From: Fulverythrobacter ferritrahens
GTDB taxonomy: Bacteria > Pseudomonadota > Alphaproteobacteria > Sphingomonadales > Sphingomonadaceae
Reading direction: 5' to 3'
Assembly (NCBI RefSeq): GCF_020539485.1
Contig: NZ_JACDXU010000001.1
Span: 868,001 to 932,000 of the forward strand
Length of the DNA: 64,000 bases
Part shown: positions 19,524-28,929 of the stretch, one piece after another
Numbering within the stretch: position 1 is the stretch's first letter
How the letters are laid out: every line of letters begins with the position of its first letter
The notes under the pieces: model-generated
What the model was told of the DNA's origin: nothing
Database searches by the model: none
What the model saw: the letters and a program-made list of their open reading frames with translations, nothing else
Made by a program: the position numbers and the translations under genes

Positions 19524-20675
19524 TCAGTCCTCGAAGCGGTCGGGCGCGGCAGAGACCACGTCGATCTTCCCCTTGGCAACCCGGCGCACTTCCATCGAGC
19601 GTTCGACCACGCCGTCCGTCCGGAAGCGGAACGGGCCGTCCAGCCCCAGAAAGCCGCCGCTGTCTCGCATCTTGGCGAGGGGGAATGCCTTGCCCGGCTT
19701 CCAGTCCCGCGCGATGCGCAAGGTCAACAGCACGGAATCATAGCCGAGCGTGGCGATCCGGTGCGGCGTCGTGCCGAAGCGGGTCCGGTAGCTTTCTGAA
19801 AACTGGCCGAAGCGTCCGTCTGAAATCGTGGAGAACATCGCACCGCGAAGGGCGGCCGAATTGGCCACGCTGGCATCGCCACCCCACAGTTCCGTGCCCA
19901 GCAGAAGAGGCGATGTGGCATTGGCGGGGCGAACTGCCCCGGCCGCCTGAATCGACAGGCGCGGCCCTTCTGCGATCAGCAAGGTGTCGAAGCCGCCTTT
20001 TTCGCGTAGGCGCTTGGCCGCGCTGACGATGGACGTATTGCCGCGATCATAGGTTTCACGGCCGGCGAGAGTGAGCCCGCTTTGCGTCAGCGCATAACGG
20101 AGAGAACTTTCCGCCCGCGCGCCATAATCGCCATTCGGCACCAGAATCGCGACCTTCTTCGATCCCAGAGTCTTGGCAAATTCGATTGAACGGACGATCG
20201 ACTGTTCCGGGCTGACGCCCATCACGAAAACATCGTTGGCTGCGACCGAGGTGTCGTTGGAGAAGGCGATCAGCGGCACGCCCGCAGGCCGTGCGCGAGC
20301 CAGTACCGGCATTACGTCTTCCGAAAGGAGCGGGCCGAGGATCAGCTTGTTCCCGTCGGAAAGAGCACGGGCGGCGGCGCTGTCCGCGCCGGTGGCCGTG
20401 TCATAGGTGGTAATGCGCAGATTTTCGGCATTGGTATCGAGCAGGGCCATGGTTGCCGCATTGGCAATGGACTGGCCTACTTCACTATTTGTGCCGGACA
20501 GTGGAACCAGCAGCGCGACGCGGTGGCGGTCCGTATCGGTGGGCAGCGCGCCTTCGGTGGGCTTCGGGGCTGGGGGCGGGCCGGGTTCGACCTTGGGGAT
20601 CACCTTACAGCCTGCCAGAAGCACCATGGCCGCTATGGCAAGCGCCCGGCGTCTATTGATTGATCCACCCAACAT
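19524..20675 (-). CDS. LpoA-like penicillin-binding protein activator lipoprotein
   Basis: A 383-residue lipoprotein with lipobox VLLAGC (lipidated Cys23). The rest is a type I periplasmic-binding fold: HRVALLVPLSGTNSEVGQSIANAA at the start, GPLLSEDVMPV, and NGDYGARAESSLRYAL in the second lobe. The same fold and gene position (opposite rsmI-yraN) are seen in LpoA-like proteins that activate penicillin-binding proteins, so a cell-wall role is likely; a solute-binding role is less likely as no permease is near. The ATG at 20675 starts the lipoprotein signal with a GGGAG site; the longer frame start at 20915 overlaps rsmI and is rejected. Confidence 0.87.
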   Translation of the reverse strand: MLGGSINRRRALAIAAMVLLAGCKVIPKVEPGPPPAPKPTEGALPTDTDRHRVALLVPLSGTNSEVGQSIANAATMALLDTNAENLRITTYDTATGADSAAARALSDGNKLILGPLLSEDVMPVLARARPAGVPLIAFSNDTSVAANDVFVMGVSPEQSIVRSIEFAKTLGSKKVAILVPNGDYGARAESSLRYALTQSGLTLAGRETYDRGNTSIVSAAKRLREKGGFDTLLIAEGPRLSIQAAGAVRPANATSPLLLGTELWGGDASVANSAALRGAMFSTISDGRFGQFSESYRTRFGTTPHRIATLGYDSVLLTLRIARDWKPGKAFPLAKMRDSGGFLGLDGPFRFRTDGVVERSMEVRRVAKGKIDVVSAAPDRFED

Positions 20676-20711
20676 CTTGCCGCTCCCTGCAATCCTGTCC
20701 ACAAGGCCTGA

Positions 20712-21560
20712 ATGTCCAGCGCCGAACGTGAACCGTCCCTGACCCCGGGGCTCTATATAGTCGCCACACCCATTGGCAATCTCGGGGACATCACGATGCG
20801 GGCAGCCGATGTCCTGGCACGATGTGATGCAATTGCCTGCGAAGATACGCGGGTTACCGCCAAGCTGTTGAAACATCTGGGTATCCGCAAATCGCTGTGG
20901 CGCTATGACGATCACAGTAACGAGAAAGATCGCGCGCGCCTGCTGGAACTCATGCGCAATCAGGCAATTGCGCTGGTGAGCGATGCGGGCACGCCGTTGA
21001 TTTCAGACCCTGGCTATCGCCTGGTGCGGGACGCGCGCGAGGAAGGGATTGCGATCACCAGCCTTCCCGGGGCGAGCGCCGCAATAGTCGGCCTGACGCT
21101 GTCAGGCCTGCCTAATGACCGCTTCCTGTTCGCGGGCTTCCTGCCCGTGAAGGAAAAGGCGCGAGGCGATGTGCTGGCGGAGCTGGCGGCTATTCCTGCC
21201 ACGCTGATCTTCTACGAAACGGCGCCGCGCCTCGCCCGTTCGCTGGAAGCCATCGACGCCGTTCTGCCCGGGCGTGAAGTGGCCGTGGCGCGCGAACTGA
21301 CCAAGCTGCACGAGGAATGCCGCACCGGCTCCCCGGCGGAACTGATCGCCTATTACGAGGCGCATCCGCCCCGGGGGGAGATCGTGCTGCTGGTCGCCCC
21401 TCCCGGCGAGGATATGGGGCAGGGCGTGGATGCAGACGCCCTGCTGCTGGCCGCGCTGGAACATGACAAGCCTTCGCAGGCGGCGGCGCAGGTGGCGAAG
21501 GCCACCGGACTCGATCGAAAGATTCTCTATGCCCGCGCGATGGAGCTCAAGAGCCTGTGA
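20712..21560 (+). CDS. rsmI: 16S rRNA (cytidine(1402)-2'-O)-methyltransferase
   Basis: A 282-residue SAM-dependent tetrapyrrole-methylase-fold enzyme that 2'-O-methylates C1402 in the decoding centre of 16S rRNA. Family motifs are YIVATPIGNLGDIT (about 15-28), CEDTRVT, LVSDAGTPLISDPGY and TSLPGASA. It is the first gene of rsmI-yraN-gshB; the yraN GTG overlaps its TGA. Confidence 0.95.
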   Translation: MSSAEREPSLTPGLYIVATPIGNLGDITMRAADVLARCDAIACEDTRVTAKLLKHLGIRKSLWRYDDHSNEKDRARLLELMRNQAIALVSDAGTPLISDPGYRLVRDAREEGIAITSLPGASAAIVGLTLSGLPNDRFLFAGFLPVKEKARGDVLAELAAIPATLIFYETAPRLARSLEAIDAVLPGREVAVARELTKLHEECRTGSPAELIAYYEAHPPRGEIVLLVAPPGEDMGQGVDADALLLAALEHDKPSQAAAQVAKATGLDRKILYARAMELKSL

Positions 21561-21907
21561 CCCGGGCCAAGGCGGAAAAGCTCGGGCGGATTGCCGAAAT
21601 CCGCGCGGCCCTGTGGCTCAACCTGCATGGCTGGTGGGTGCTGGACCGGCGGGTGAAGACACCCCGCGGTGAAATTGATCTGATCGCCCGGCGCGGTCGG
21701 ACCGTGGCCTTCATTGAAGTGAAATGGCGCCGCCGAGGCGAGGATCTGGATGCGGCGATTGATGAATATCGCCTGCGGCGCGTGGCGGCGGCAGTGGAAG
21801 CGGTGGCCCATCGCTATGCCGGGGCAAAGGATTCCATCCGGATCGATGTGCTGCTGCTTGCACCGGGGCGCTTCCCACGCCACATCGTCAACGCGTGGAT
21901 GCCCTAA
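21557..21907 (+). CDS. yraN: YraN / UPF0102 nuclease-fold protein
   Basis: A 116-residue protein with a restriction-endonuclease-like fold. RVKTPRGEIDLIARRGRTVAFIEVKWRR holds the E-D-(I)-E-x-K catalytic-type pattern of the family. The cellular role is not established; it is commonly next to rsmI, as here. The start is GTG in a GTGA overlap with rsmI, so it is likely translationally coupled. Confidence 0.9.
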   Translation: MTRAKAEKLGRIAEIRAALWLNLHGWWVLDRRVKTPRGEIDLIARRGRTVAFIEVKWRRRGEDLDAAIDEYRLRRVAAAVEAVAHRYAGAKDSIRIDVLLLAPGRFPRHIVNAWMP

Positions 21908-21945
21908 GCGGCACCCATCAAGCTCGCTGAATAGAAAGAACAGTT

Positions 21946-22902
21946 ATGGCCCTGCGCGTCGCAGTCCAGATGGACCCCATTGAAAGCATCAACATTGCTG
22001 GAGATTCCAGCTTCGCCCTGATGCTGAGCGCGCAGGCGCGCGGGCATGAGGTGTTTCATTACGATGTGGGATCGCTGACGCTGGATGAGAATGACCGGCT
22101 GCACGCCATGCTGAAGCCCGTCACCGTCCGGCGCGAGCCCGGCAATCATTTCAGCGCCGGGGAAGATCGGCGGATGGACCTCGGCAAGGAGATCGACGTG
22201 GTGCTGATGCGGCAGGACCCGCCGTTCCACATGGGCTATATCACCGCCACTCACTTGCTGGAACGGATCGAGGACGAGACGCTGGTGGTGAATAACCCGG
22301 CCAGCGTGCGCAACGCGCCGGAAAAGGTGTTCGTGCTGGATTTCCGCCAGTTCATGCCGCCCACGCTGGTCACCCGCTCGGTGGAGGAAGTGCGCGCTTT
22401 CCAGAAGCGCCACGGCGCGGTGGTGGTGAAGCCGATCCACGGCAATGGCGGCAAGGCGATCTTCCGCGTGCCCGAAAGCGGCGACAACCTCTCCGCCCTG
22501 ATCGAGGTGTTCAACCAGACCTGGCCCGAACCGCATATGGTGCAGCCTTTCCTCCCGGAAGTGGCGGAAGGGGACAAGCGGATCGTGCTGGTGGATGGGG
22601 AAGTTGCGGGCGCGATCAACCGCCGGCCCGGCGAAGGCGAGTTCCGTTCCAACCTGGCGCGCGGGGGTTCGGCCGAGGCGACCGGGCTCACCCCGCGCGA
22701 AGAGGAAATCTGCGCCGCCCTTGGCCCGCGCCTGAAGGAACTTGGCCTGCTTTTCGTGGGGATCGACGTGATCGGCGGTAAGTGGCTGACCGAAATCAAC
22801 GTGACGTCCCCCACCGGCATTGTCGCCATCGACAAGTTCAATGGCACTGACACTGCCGGGATGATCTGGGACGCGATAGAGCGCAGGCTCGGCCGGCGCT
22901 GA
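21946..22902 (+). CDS. gshB: Glutathione synthetase
   Basis: Joins gamma-glutamylcysteine and glycine to make glutathione; 318 residues, normal length. The start VAVQMDPIESINIAGDSSFALM is the family N-terminus; the ATP-grasp domain shows VVVKPIHGNGGKAIFRV, NRRPGEGEFRSNLARGG and the metal-binding ITEINVTSPTG. It lies 38 nt after yraN. Glutathione made here would be the cosubstrate of the LigF-like enzyme at 12.1 kb. Confidence 0.96.
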   Translation: MALRVAVQMDPIESINIAGDSSFALMLSAQARGHEVFHYDVGSLTLDENDRLHAMLKPVTVRREPGNHFSAGEDRRMDLGKEIDVVLMRQDPPFHMGYITATHLLERIEDETLVVNNPASVRNAPEKVFVLDFRQFMPPTLVTRSVEEVRAFQKRHGAVVVKPIHGNGGKAIFRVPESGDNLSALIEVFNQTWPEPHMVQPFLPEVAEGDKRIVLVDGEVAGAINRRPGEGEFRSNLARGGSAEATGLTPREEEICAALGPRLKELGLLFVGIDVIGGKWLTEINVTSPTGIVAIDKFNGTDTAGMIWDAIERRLGRR

Positions 22903-22918
22903 GCCCGCTCACACACTA

Positions 22919-23668
22919 TCAGATGGAATAACCGCCATCGATGGCCAGTGCCGCGCCCGTGATGAAGCGGGCTTCCGCACTGGCGAGATAGGCCGCAAGC
23001 CCTGCGACGTCGGCAACATCGCCGAACCGCCCGGTGGCCAGGGCCGCACGGGCAGGCGCGGCCCATGGCCCGTCTGCAGGGTTAAGATCCGTGTCGATCG
23101 GGCCGGGTTCGATCACATTGGCGGTAATTCCGCGCGGACCAAGATCGCGCGCGGCACCCTTGGTGAGGCCCACCAGCGCGGCCTTGGTGGCGGAATAGAG
23201 CGCCCCGTGAGTGAAGGGCAGGCGTTCTGCATTGATGCTGCCGATGGTGATGATCCGCCCGCCCGAAGGCATCAGCCTGGCGGCGGCATTCATTGCCACA
23301 AAAGCGGCGCGGACATGGACCGCGAAGATATGTTCGTAATTGGCCAGCGTTGCTTCGCCGATCAGTTCGGGCGTCCCGCCGCCCGCATTGTTGACCAGAA
23401 TGTCCAGACACCCGAAATGGGCCGCCGTATGGCCCACGGCATGTTCAACCGCCATCGGATCGGCACTGTCCGCCGCAATCGCAAGGGTATGGCCGCCTTC
23501 CGCTTCTATACCGGCGACGATATGCCGCGCCGCGTTGGGCGAAGAGCGATAGGTGAAGGCTACTTTGGCGCCTTCCGCCGCGAAGCGACGGACGATGGCT
23601 GCGCCGATCCCGCGCGATCCCCCGGTTACGAGCGCGACCTTGCCGGAAAGGCGCTTCTGGCTTGTCAT
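22919..23668 (-). CDS. Short-chain dehydrogenase/reductase
   Basis: A 249-residue classical SDR. The cofactor motif TGGSRGIG is near residues 15-22, NNAG near 92-95, catalytic Ser in ITIGSIN, and the YxxxK pair in LYSATKAAL. The Arg/Tyr residues after beta-2 (TYRSSPNAAR) favour NADP(H). The C-terminus has the usual GAALAIDGGYSI. Substrate unknown; FabG-like ketoreductase and alcohol dehydrogenase are both possible. It is convergent with gshB, with an AGGA site before the ATG. Confidence 0.92.
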   Translation of the reverse strand: MTSQKRLSGKVALVTGGSRGIGAAIVRRFAAEGAKVAFTYRSSPNAARHIVAGIEAEGGHTLAIAADSADPMAVEHAVGHTAAHFGCLDILVNNAGGGTPELIGEATLANYEHIFAVHVRAAFVAMNAAARLMPSGGRIITIGSINAERLPFTHGALYSATKAALVGLTKGAARDLGPRGITANVIEPGPIDTDLNPADGPWAAPARAALATGRFGDVADVAGLAAYLASAEARFITGAALAIDGGYSI

Positions 23669-23816
23669 GATGCAATCCTGTTCTTGTATGGCGTTGTTTC
23701 CTCGCTAGTGGCTGCCAGAGGCGCCGTCACTTCTGTCGAAAGCGCGACAATTTTTTGGCCGCCTGCGGCAAAGGTCGGCCTGTGAATCCCGCCCCGAATG
23801 GAGCATCTTCCCCGTA

Positions 23817-24422
23817 ATGAACGAAATCATCCTGCAAGTGATCGAGCGGGGCGGCTATCTCGGCATTGCGCTGCTGATGGTGATCGAGAACGTCTTTCCC
23901 CCGATCCCGTCCGAGCTGATCATGGGGCTGGGCGGTGTGGCCGTGGCACGCGGCACGATGCAGTTCTGGCCCTTGCTGGCCGCCGGAACGATCGGCTCCA
24001 CACTCGGCAATTACGTCTGGTTCCTTGCCGGGCACAAATGGGGCTATCGGCGGTTGCAGCCGCTGGTAGATCGCTGGGGGCGGTGGCTGACGGTGGAATG
24101 GGAGGACATCGAGAAGGCGAGCGCCTTCTTCCGTCGCCATGGGCAATGGGTGGTGTTCTTCCTGCGCTTTTCGCCCTTGCTGCGCACCATGATTTCCCTG
24201 CCTGCGGGCCTTGCCCATATGCGCCATGGCAGGTTTCTGGCCTATACATTCGCAGGATCAGCCGTGTGGAACGCCCTGCTGATCGGCGGCGGGCACTGGC
24301 TTGGCCATTATTTCGAACAGTCCCAGCAATGGCTCGACTGGATCGTGATCGGCGGACTGGCCGTGGGGGTGGTTGGCTATCTCTGGAGAGTCATCACCTG
24401 GAAACCTCGCAAAGACAGGTAG
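23817..24422 (+). CDS. DedA family membrane protein
   Basis: A 201-residue inner-membrane protein of the DedA/SNARE-associated type, now linked to flipping of undecaprenyl phosphate or phospholipids. The family signature is visible as ENVFPPIPSELIMGLGG (about 23-39) and the second half as FFRRHGQWVVFFLRFSPLLRTMISLPAG with the conserved Arg-Pro/Leu pattern, then about two more helices. A single gene; substrate class not determined. Confidence 0.92.
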   Translation: MNEIILQVIERGGYLGIALLMVIENVFPPIPSELIMGLGGVAVARGTMQFWPLLAAGTIGSTLGNYVWFLAGHKWGYRRLQPLVDRWGRWLTVEWEDIEKASAFFRRHGQWVVFFLRFSPLLRTMISLPAGLAHMRHGRFLAYTFAGSAVWNALLIGGGHWLGHYFEQSQQWLDWIVIGGLAVGVVGYLWRVITWKPRKDR

Positions 24423-24497
24423 CAGGATGGCCCGATACGGGTTTTCCGTGATAGCTGCGGCAGTGGGGAATTAGCCTGGATTAGCTACATCACTGCC

Positions 24498-24764
24498 ATG
24501 AACATTCCTCTTCTTGCTGGCCTGACCGCCATCAATGGATGGACGGCCTTTCGCTTCTGGCATGACAAACGACTGGCGATTGCGGGCGCGCGGCGGATTC
24601 CCGAGAGGGATCTGCTGTTCCTGGCGTTCATCGGCGGAACGCCCGGAGCATTTCTCGCTCGGCATTTCTTCCGTCACAAGACGCGCAAGGAACCCTTTTC
24701 CACCTATCTGCAACTGATCGGGGTTTTGCAGGCCGGGGGCATCGCGGGCTGGTTCCTGCTTTGA
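24498..24764 (+). CDS. DUF1294 small membrane protein
   Basis: An 88-residue protein with two to three hydrophobic segments. Typical DUF1294 features are NGWTAFRFWHDKRLAIAGARRIPE, LLFLAFIGGTPGAFLARHFFRHKTRKEPF and a terminal hydrophobic helix. Function is unknown. It stands alone between dedA-like and xerC genes. Confidence 0.85.
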   Translation: MNIPLLAGLTAINGWTAFRFWHDKRLAIAGARRIPERDLLFLAFIGGTPGAFLARHFFRHKTRKEPFSTYLQLIGVLQAGGIAGWFLL

Positions 24765-24864
24765 ACTACCCCGGCGCGCTTATCCTGATCCGTTGGTTGC
24801 AATAAGCGGGAAACGCTCTTCGGCCCATGCCGATCGGCTTGGCGCATCTCCGCAATTACCAGGG

Positions 24865-25764
24865 CTAATCCCGCTCGCGAGGATGAGCCTTGCGGTAGGT
24901 GTCCAGCAAGGTGGCTGCGTCAACTTTCGTATAGATCTGGGTGGAACCGAGGCTCGCATGGCCGAGCAATTCCTGGAGGCTCCGCAGATCGACGCCTGCG
25001 CCCAGAAGATGCGTCGCGAAGCTGTGGCGGAGCGCGTGGGGCGTTGCGGTGGCGGGAAGGCCAAGGGACTGGCGCGCACGCGCCATGGCTTTCTGCACCA
25101 TGCCTTGCGACAGCGGACCGCCCTTGGCTCCCCGGAAAACGGGGTCGTCCTTGGCGATGGGCCAGGGACATTGCTCGACATAGGCGGAAACGCCCTGCCC
25201 GACGATGGGCAGGATCGGGACGACGCGCTGCTTGCGGCCCTTACCAGTGATGACCAGCCTGTCGCCCAGGGGTAGATCGGCCCCTTTCAGCGAAAGCGCC
25301 TCCGAAATGCGCAGGCCTGCGCCATAGAGCAGCAACAGCACCGCCCGGTCCCGCGTGCCGATCCAGCCCTCGCTGGCATCCTCGTCCACCGTTTCGGCAA
25401 GGTTCAGCGCTTCATCGGGCGTTACGGGGCGGGGCAGGCCCTTCTTGATGCGCGGCCCACGCAGGCGCGGCGCGGCGGCATCGGGCAGCCCCGCCTTTTC
25501 TCGTGCAAAGGCGATGAATGTCTTGAGCGCGGATAGCTCCCTTGCGGCGGAGACATTGCCGATCCCGTCTGCCCGGCGCGCCGCCAGTTGCTGGCGCAAT
25601 GCGGCGCCTTCCAGCCGGGCGAGGGAGGGCCAGTCGGTTTCGCCCAGCTGATCCAGCAGGCGGGCGGCACTGGCTACATAGGCGCGAACGGTATGCGGCG
25701 AACGGCGGCGGCCTTCCGTGAGATGGTGGTGCCAGGCCTCCAGAATGTCGCCCCGGCTGGTCAT
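24865..25764 (-). CDS. xerC: Tyrosine recombinase XerC
   Basis: A 299-residue tyrosine recombinase. The N-terminal SAM-like core-binding domain covers about 1-90; the catalytic domain has Arg in GAGLRISEAL, HALRHSF (His and second Arg), LGHASLGSTQ (third His) and nucleophile Tyr in IYTKVD. Length and neighbours (overlapping hemW by 4 nt, no phage genes) fit the chromosomal XerC that resolves dimers with XerD at dif, not a phage integrase. I saw no att repeats nearby. Confidence 0.9.
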   Translation of the reverse strand: MTSRGDILEAWHHHLTEGRRRSPHTVRAYVASAARLLDQLGETDWPSLARLEGAALRQQLAARRADGIGNVSAARELSALKTFIAFAREKAGLPDAAAPRLRGPRIKKGLPRPVTPDEALNLAETVDEDASEGWIGTRDRAVLLLLYGAGLRISEALSLKGADLPLGDRLVITGKGRKQRVVPILPIVGQGVSAYVEQCPWPIAKDDPVFRGAKGGPLSQGMVQKAMARARQSLGLPATATPHALRHSFATHLLGAGVDLRSLQELLGHASLGSTQIYTKVDAATLLDTYRKAHPRERD

Positions 25765-26912
25765 GCGGTGACGAGGTCTGCCGGAACCAGTTCTCCCAGC
25801 AGGGCATCGAGCAGGGGCATCCCGGCCTCCGTCACGATGATGCGCGGTCCCTGTTTTTTGACCAGCCCTTGAGCGGAATAGAAGTTCAGCCGCGCCTGAT
25901 CCACCAGCGCATCGGGAGCAATGCCGAAGCGGGCGGAAAGCGCCTGAAGGTCGATCCCTTCGGCAAGGCGCAGGCCCATCAGCAGCGCCTCGCTGGCCTG
26001 CTCGTTCAGGCCCAGCACGCGTTCTTCCGCTATGCCGTGGCCTTGGCTCTCAATGGCGGAAAGCCAGTTCTCGGGCTTTTTATGCCGCACCGTCGCCTTT
26101 CCGCCGCGCCGGCCATGGGCGCCGGGGCCGATGCCGACATAATCGCCATAACGCCAATAGGTCAGATTATGGCGGCTCTCCTCGCGGGGGCGGGCATGGT
26201 TGGAAATCTCATAGGCGGGCAGGCCTGCCGCGGCAGTGATCTCGCGGGTAAGCGTGAACAGGTCGGCAGCCGCATCGTCATCCAGCGGAGTGAAATTGCC
26301 CTGCCGCACCATGGTGGCAAAACGCGTGCCCGGCTCGATGGTCAGTTGGTAGAGCGAGAGGTGAGAGGTGCCGAATGACAATGCCCTCTCGAGCATCCTT
26401 TGCCATTGCTCCGGCGTCTGACCGGGCAGTGCGTAGATGAGGTCGAAAGTGACCCTCGAAAACGCGTTCTGCGCCGTTGACAGCGCGCTCAGCCCTTCTG
26501 AGCTATCGTGTAGCCGGCCGAGAAATCTGAGCGCATCGTCGTCCAGTGACTGCAAGCCGAGCGACACGCGGTTGACACCGGCCGCCGCCAGATCCTTGAA
26601 TTTGCTCGCCTCGACCGAGCTGGGATTGGCCTCCAGCGTGATTTCGATACCCGGTGCGAAGCCCCACAGGCGCTCTGCCTCCTCCAGCAGGGTGGAAACC
26701 AGTTCGGGAGCCATCAGTGAGGGCGTTCCCCCTCCGAAAAAGATGCTCTCCAGCCGCTCCCCGCTCGCCAGCTCCGCCTCATGGCGAAGGTCGCAATGCA
26801 AGGATTTGCGCCAGATTTCCACATCGATCCGGTCCCGCACATGCGAATTGAAATCGCAATAGGGGCACTTGGCGAGGCAGAAGGGCCAATGAATGTAGAG
26901 CGCGCGCGCCAT
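25761..26912 (-). CDS. hemW: HemW-like radical SAM haem chaperone
   Basis: A radical SAM protein of 383 residues. The cluster motif CLAKCPYC (CxxxCxxC) is near the N-terminus and the HemW haem-binding pattern HNLTYW is present, with GIGPGAHG. HemW was long misnamed as oxygen-independent coproporphyrinogen oxidase; HemN differs in length and by an extra cysteine. I use the ATG at 26912 (MARALYIHW); a TTG 15 nt upstream is possible. ATGA overlap with xerC implies coupled translation. Confidence 0.92.
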   Translation of the reverse strand: MARALYIHWPFCLAKCPYCDFNSHVRDRIDVEIWRKSLHCDLRHEAELASGERLESIFFGGGTPSLMAPELVSTLLEEAERLWGFAPGIEITLEANPSSVEASKFKDLAAAGVNRVSLGLQSLDDDALRFLGRLHDSSEGLSALSTAQNAFSRVTFDLIYALPGQTPEQWQRMLERALSFGTSHLSLYQLTIEPGTRFATMVRQGNFTPLDDDAAADLFTLTREITAAAGLPAYEISNHARPREESRHNLTYWRYGDYVGIGPGAHGRRGGKATVRHKKPENWLSAIESQGHGIAEERVLGLNEQASEALLMGLRLAEGIDLQALSARFGIAPDALVDQARLNFYSAQGLVKKQGPRIIVTEAGMPLLDALLGELVPADLVTA

Positions 26913-26958
26913 TCCGCTTTTCAGCAAGCATTAAGCGCCGGGAGTCAAGCTTTCCACC

Positions 26959-27474
26959 ATGAAGATGGCTCGAATCCTTTCTCTCTCAATAGCACTGGCT
27001 ACCACCGCTCCTGCCGCCGCGAGTCCCCTTGCGGGAAGCGAAGCGGCGGAATTCCTGATCCTTCACAATCGCGCCCGCGATGCCGAGCGCCTGCTGAGGC
27101 TGGAATGGAGCGCGGAGCTTTCCGAGCAGGCGGACGAATGGGCACGCAAGCTGGCAAAGGACGGCAGACTGCGCCATTCATTGTGGTCAGATCGGGAGGG
27201 AACCGGCGAGAACCTGTGGATGGGAACGGCCGGCTTCTATTCCTTTGCCCATATGATGGGCGCCTTCACCGGGGAGAAGCGCGATTTCCGCCCCGGCACT
27301 TTCCCTGACGTTTCCACGACCGACAGATGGCAGGACGTGGCGCATTACACCCAGATTATCTGGCCGGACACGCGCAAGGTCGGCTGCGCATTGGCGACGG
27401 CAAGGGGCCGGGATGTGCTGGTTTGCCGCTATTGGCCCGCCGGGAACTGGTTCGGCAGCAAAGTGGGCCGCTGA
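26959..27474 (+). CDS. Secreted CAP (SCP/PR-1) domain protein
   Basis: A 171-residue protein with a signal peptide ending PAAASP. The CAP signatures are both clear: HYTQIIWPDTRKVGCA (CAP1-like) and VCRYWPAGNW (CAP2-like), with the conserved HNRARDAERLLRLEWSAELSEQADEWA earlier. Exported bacterial CAP proteins have been linked to cell-wall or lipid binding, but the role is open. It is inserted in the opposite direction between rdgB and hemW, which normally follow each other. Confidence 0.92.
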   Translation: MKMARILSLSIALATTAPAAASPLAGSEAAEFLILHNRARDAERLLRLEWSAELSEQADEWARKLAKDGRLRHSLWSDREGTGENLWMGTAGFYSFAHMMGAFTGEKRDFRPGTFPDVSTTDRWQDVAHYTQIIWPDTRKVGCALATARGRDVLVCRYWPAGNWFGSKVGR

Positions 27475-27481
27475 GTGCCCG

Positions 27482-27506
27482 GACGGATCAGTGGAACTGA
27501 TCCGTC
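27482..27506. terminator. Perfect inverted repeat between CAP and rdgB ends
   Basis: GACGGATCAG at 27482-27491 and CTGATCCGTC at 27497-27506 are perfect complements around TGGAA. The repeat lies just after the CAP stop and spans the rdgB stop codon, so it can fold in both transcripts. No T-run is present; a bidirectional terminator or 3'-end stabiliser is the likely role. Confidence 0.5.
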
Positions 27507-28114
27507 ACCAGCTTGGCGAAGGCATCGGCACGATGGCTGATGCGATGTTTTTCTTCCGGCGCGATCTCGGCAAAAGTCTGGTCAAATCCGCTCGGCACGA
27601 ACACCGGATCATAGCCGAAACCCATGGTTCCGCGCGGCGGCCAGGTGAGAGTTCCTCCGACGCGGCCTTCATAGACCGCGCTTTCCCCGTCAGGCCATGC
27701 CAGCGCCAGAACGCAATGAAATGCCGCATCGCGCGCAGTGTCAGGCCCCTTTTCGGCCAGCATGCCTTCCACCTTGCCCATAGCCATGTACCAGTCACGG
27801 CCCGGCTCGCCTTCGAACCATTGCCGTTCGGCCCAGTCGGCGGTGTAGACGCCCGGGCGGCCGCCCAGCGCATCCACCGACAACCCGCTATCGTCTGCCA
27901 AGGCGACGATGCCGCTTGCATCCGCAGCGGCCCGTGCCTTGATCAGGGCATTCTCGACAAAGCTCGTGCCGGTCTCTTCAGGCTCGGGCAGGCCCAGCGA
28001 CCCGGCTGAGACGCATTCCAGCCCATAAGGGGCAAGCAATGCGGAAATTTCCCGCAGCTTGCCCGCATTATGGGTGGCGATAACCAGCTTTCCGGAAGTG
28101 AGCCTGCGCGTCAC
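27488..28114 (-). CDS. rdgB: XTP/dITP pyrophosphatase (RdgB/HAM1)
   Basis: A 208-residue house-cleaning enzyme hydrolysing dITP/XTP to monophosphates. Family motifs: [14 protein letters not shown] near the N-terminus, [39 protein letters not shown] and [10 protein letters not shown], with final ISHRADAF. The start is GTG in a GTGA overlap with the rph stop. Confidence 0.95.
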   Translation of the reverse strand: MTRRLTSGKLVIATHNAGKLREISALLAPYGLECVSAGSLGLPEPEETGTSFVENALIKARAAADASGIVALADDSGLSVDALGGRPGVYTADWAERQWFEGEPGRDWYMAMGKVEGMLAEKGPDTARDAAFHCVLALAWPDGESAVYEGRVGGTLTWPPRGTMGFGYDPVFVPSGFDQTFAEIAPEEKHRISHRADAFAKLVTDQFH

Positions 28115-28824
28115 TTCACAGCCTTTTCCTGAGCTGCGTAGATCTGATCGCAGCCGATACGGGCGAGGCGCAGCAGGCGCAGCAGCCCTTCCTCGTCATA
28201 GGTCGCGCCTTCCGCAGTGGCCTGCACTTCGGCAATCTGGCCGCCTTCGATCAGCACGAAATTGGCATCGGCATCGGCGGAACTGTCTTCGATATAATCG
28301 AGATCCAGAACCGGCGTATCCTTGAAAATCCCGCAGCTGATCGCCGCCACCTTGCCGATGATCGGGTCTTCCTTGACCAGCCCCTGTTCCATCAGCTTGT
28401 TGACCGCCAGACGCAGGGCGACCCATGCGCCGGAGATAGAGGCGGTGCGTGTGCCGCCGTCGGCCTGAATCACGTCGCAATCGACGGTGATCTGCCGTTC
28501 GCCCAGCTTCTTGAGATCGACCACCGCACGCAGCGAGCGACCGATCAGGCGCTGGATTTCCTGGGTACGACCGGATTGCTTGCCCTTGGCCGCCTCGCGC
28601 TGACCGCGGGTGTGAGTGGCGCGGGGCAGCATGGAATACTCGCCCGTTACCCAGCCTTCGCCCTTGCCCTTGAGCCATGGCGGCAGGCGTTCTTCCACGC
28701 TGGCGGTAACCAGCACCTTGGTTTCTCCGAAAGAGATCAGGCACGATCCTTCCGCATGCTTGGTGAAACCGGTCTGGATTTCGATAGTGCGCATCTCGTC
28801 GATCGCGCGGCCGGAAGGTCGCAT
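28111..28824 (-). CDS. rph: Ribonuclease PH
   Basis: A 237-residue phosphorolytic 3'-5' exoribonuclease that trims tRNA 3' ends. [50 protein letters not shown] and [20 protein letters not shown] are the standard family blocks. A GGAG site precedes the ATG. It is transcribed with rdgB, and its 5' region faces the divergent DUF6438 lipoprotein gene. Confidence 0.96.
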   Translation of the reverse strand: MRPSGRAIDEMRTIEIQTGFTKHAEGSCLISFGETKVLVTASVEERLPPWLKGKGEGWVTGEYSMLPRATHTRGQREAAKGKQSGRTQEIQRLIGRSLRAVVDLKKLGERQITVDCDVIQADGGTRTASISGAWVALRLAVNKLMEQGLVKEDPIIGKVAAISCGIFKDTPVLDLDYIEDSSADADANFVLIEGGQIAEVQATAEGATYDEEGLLRLLRLARIGCDQIYAAQEKAVK

Positions 28825-28929
28825 AAATCACTCCGTTGGACTGTGTGGTCCCCCTAGCCAGCAAGTGTTCACGATGCCACAGCCATTTCCGCAAGGGGCC
28901 TGAATTCGTACCGGAAAGGAATTACCCGC

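Noticed and set aside
24865-25764. Phage integrase candidate
   Set aside because: The tyrosine recombinase has full XerC length, overlaps hemW, and has no att repeats, tRNA or phage genes next to it.
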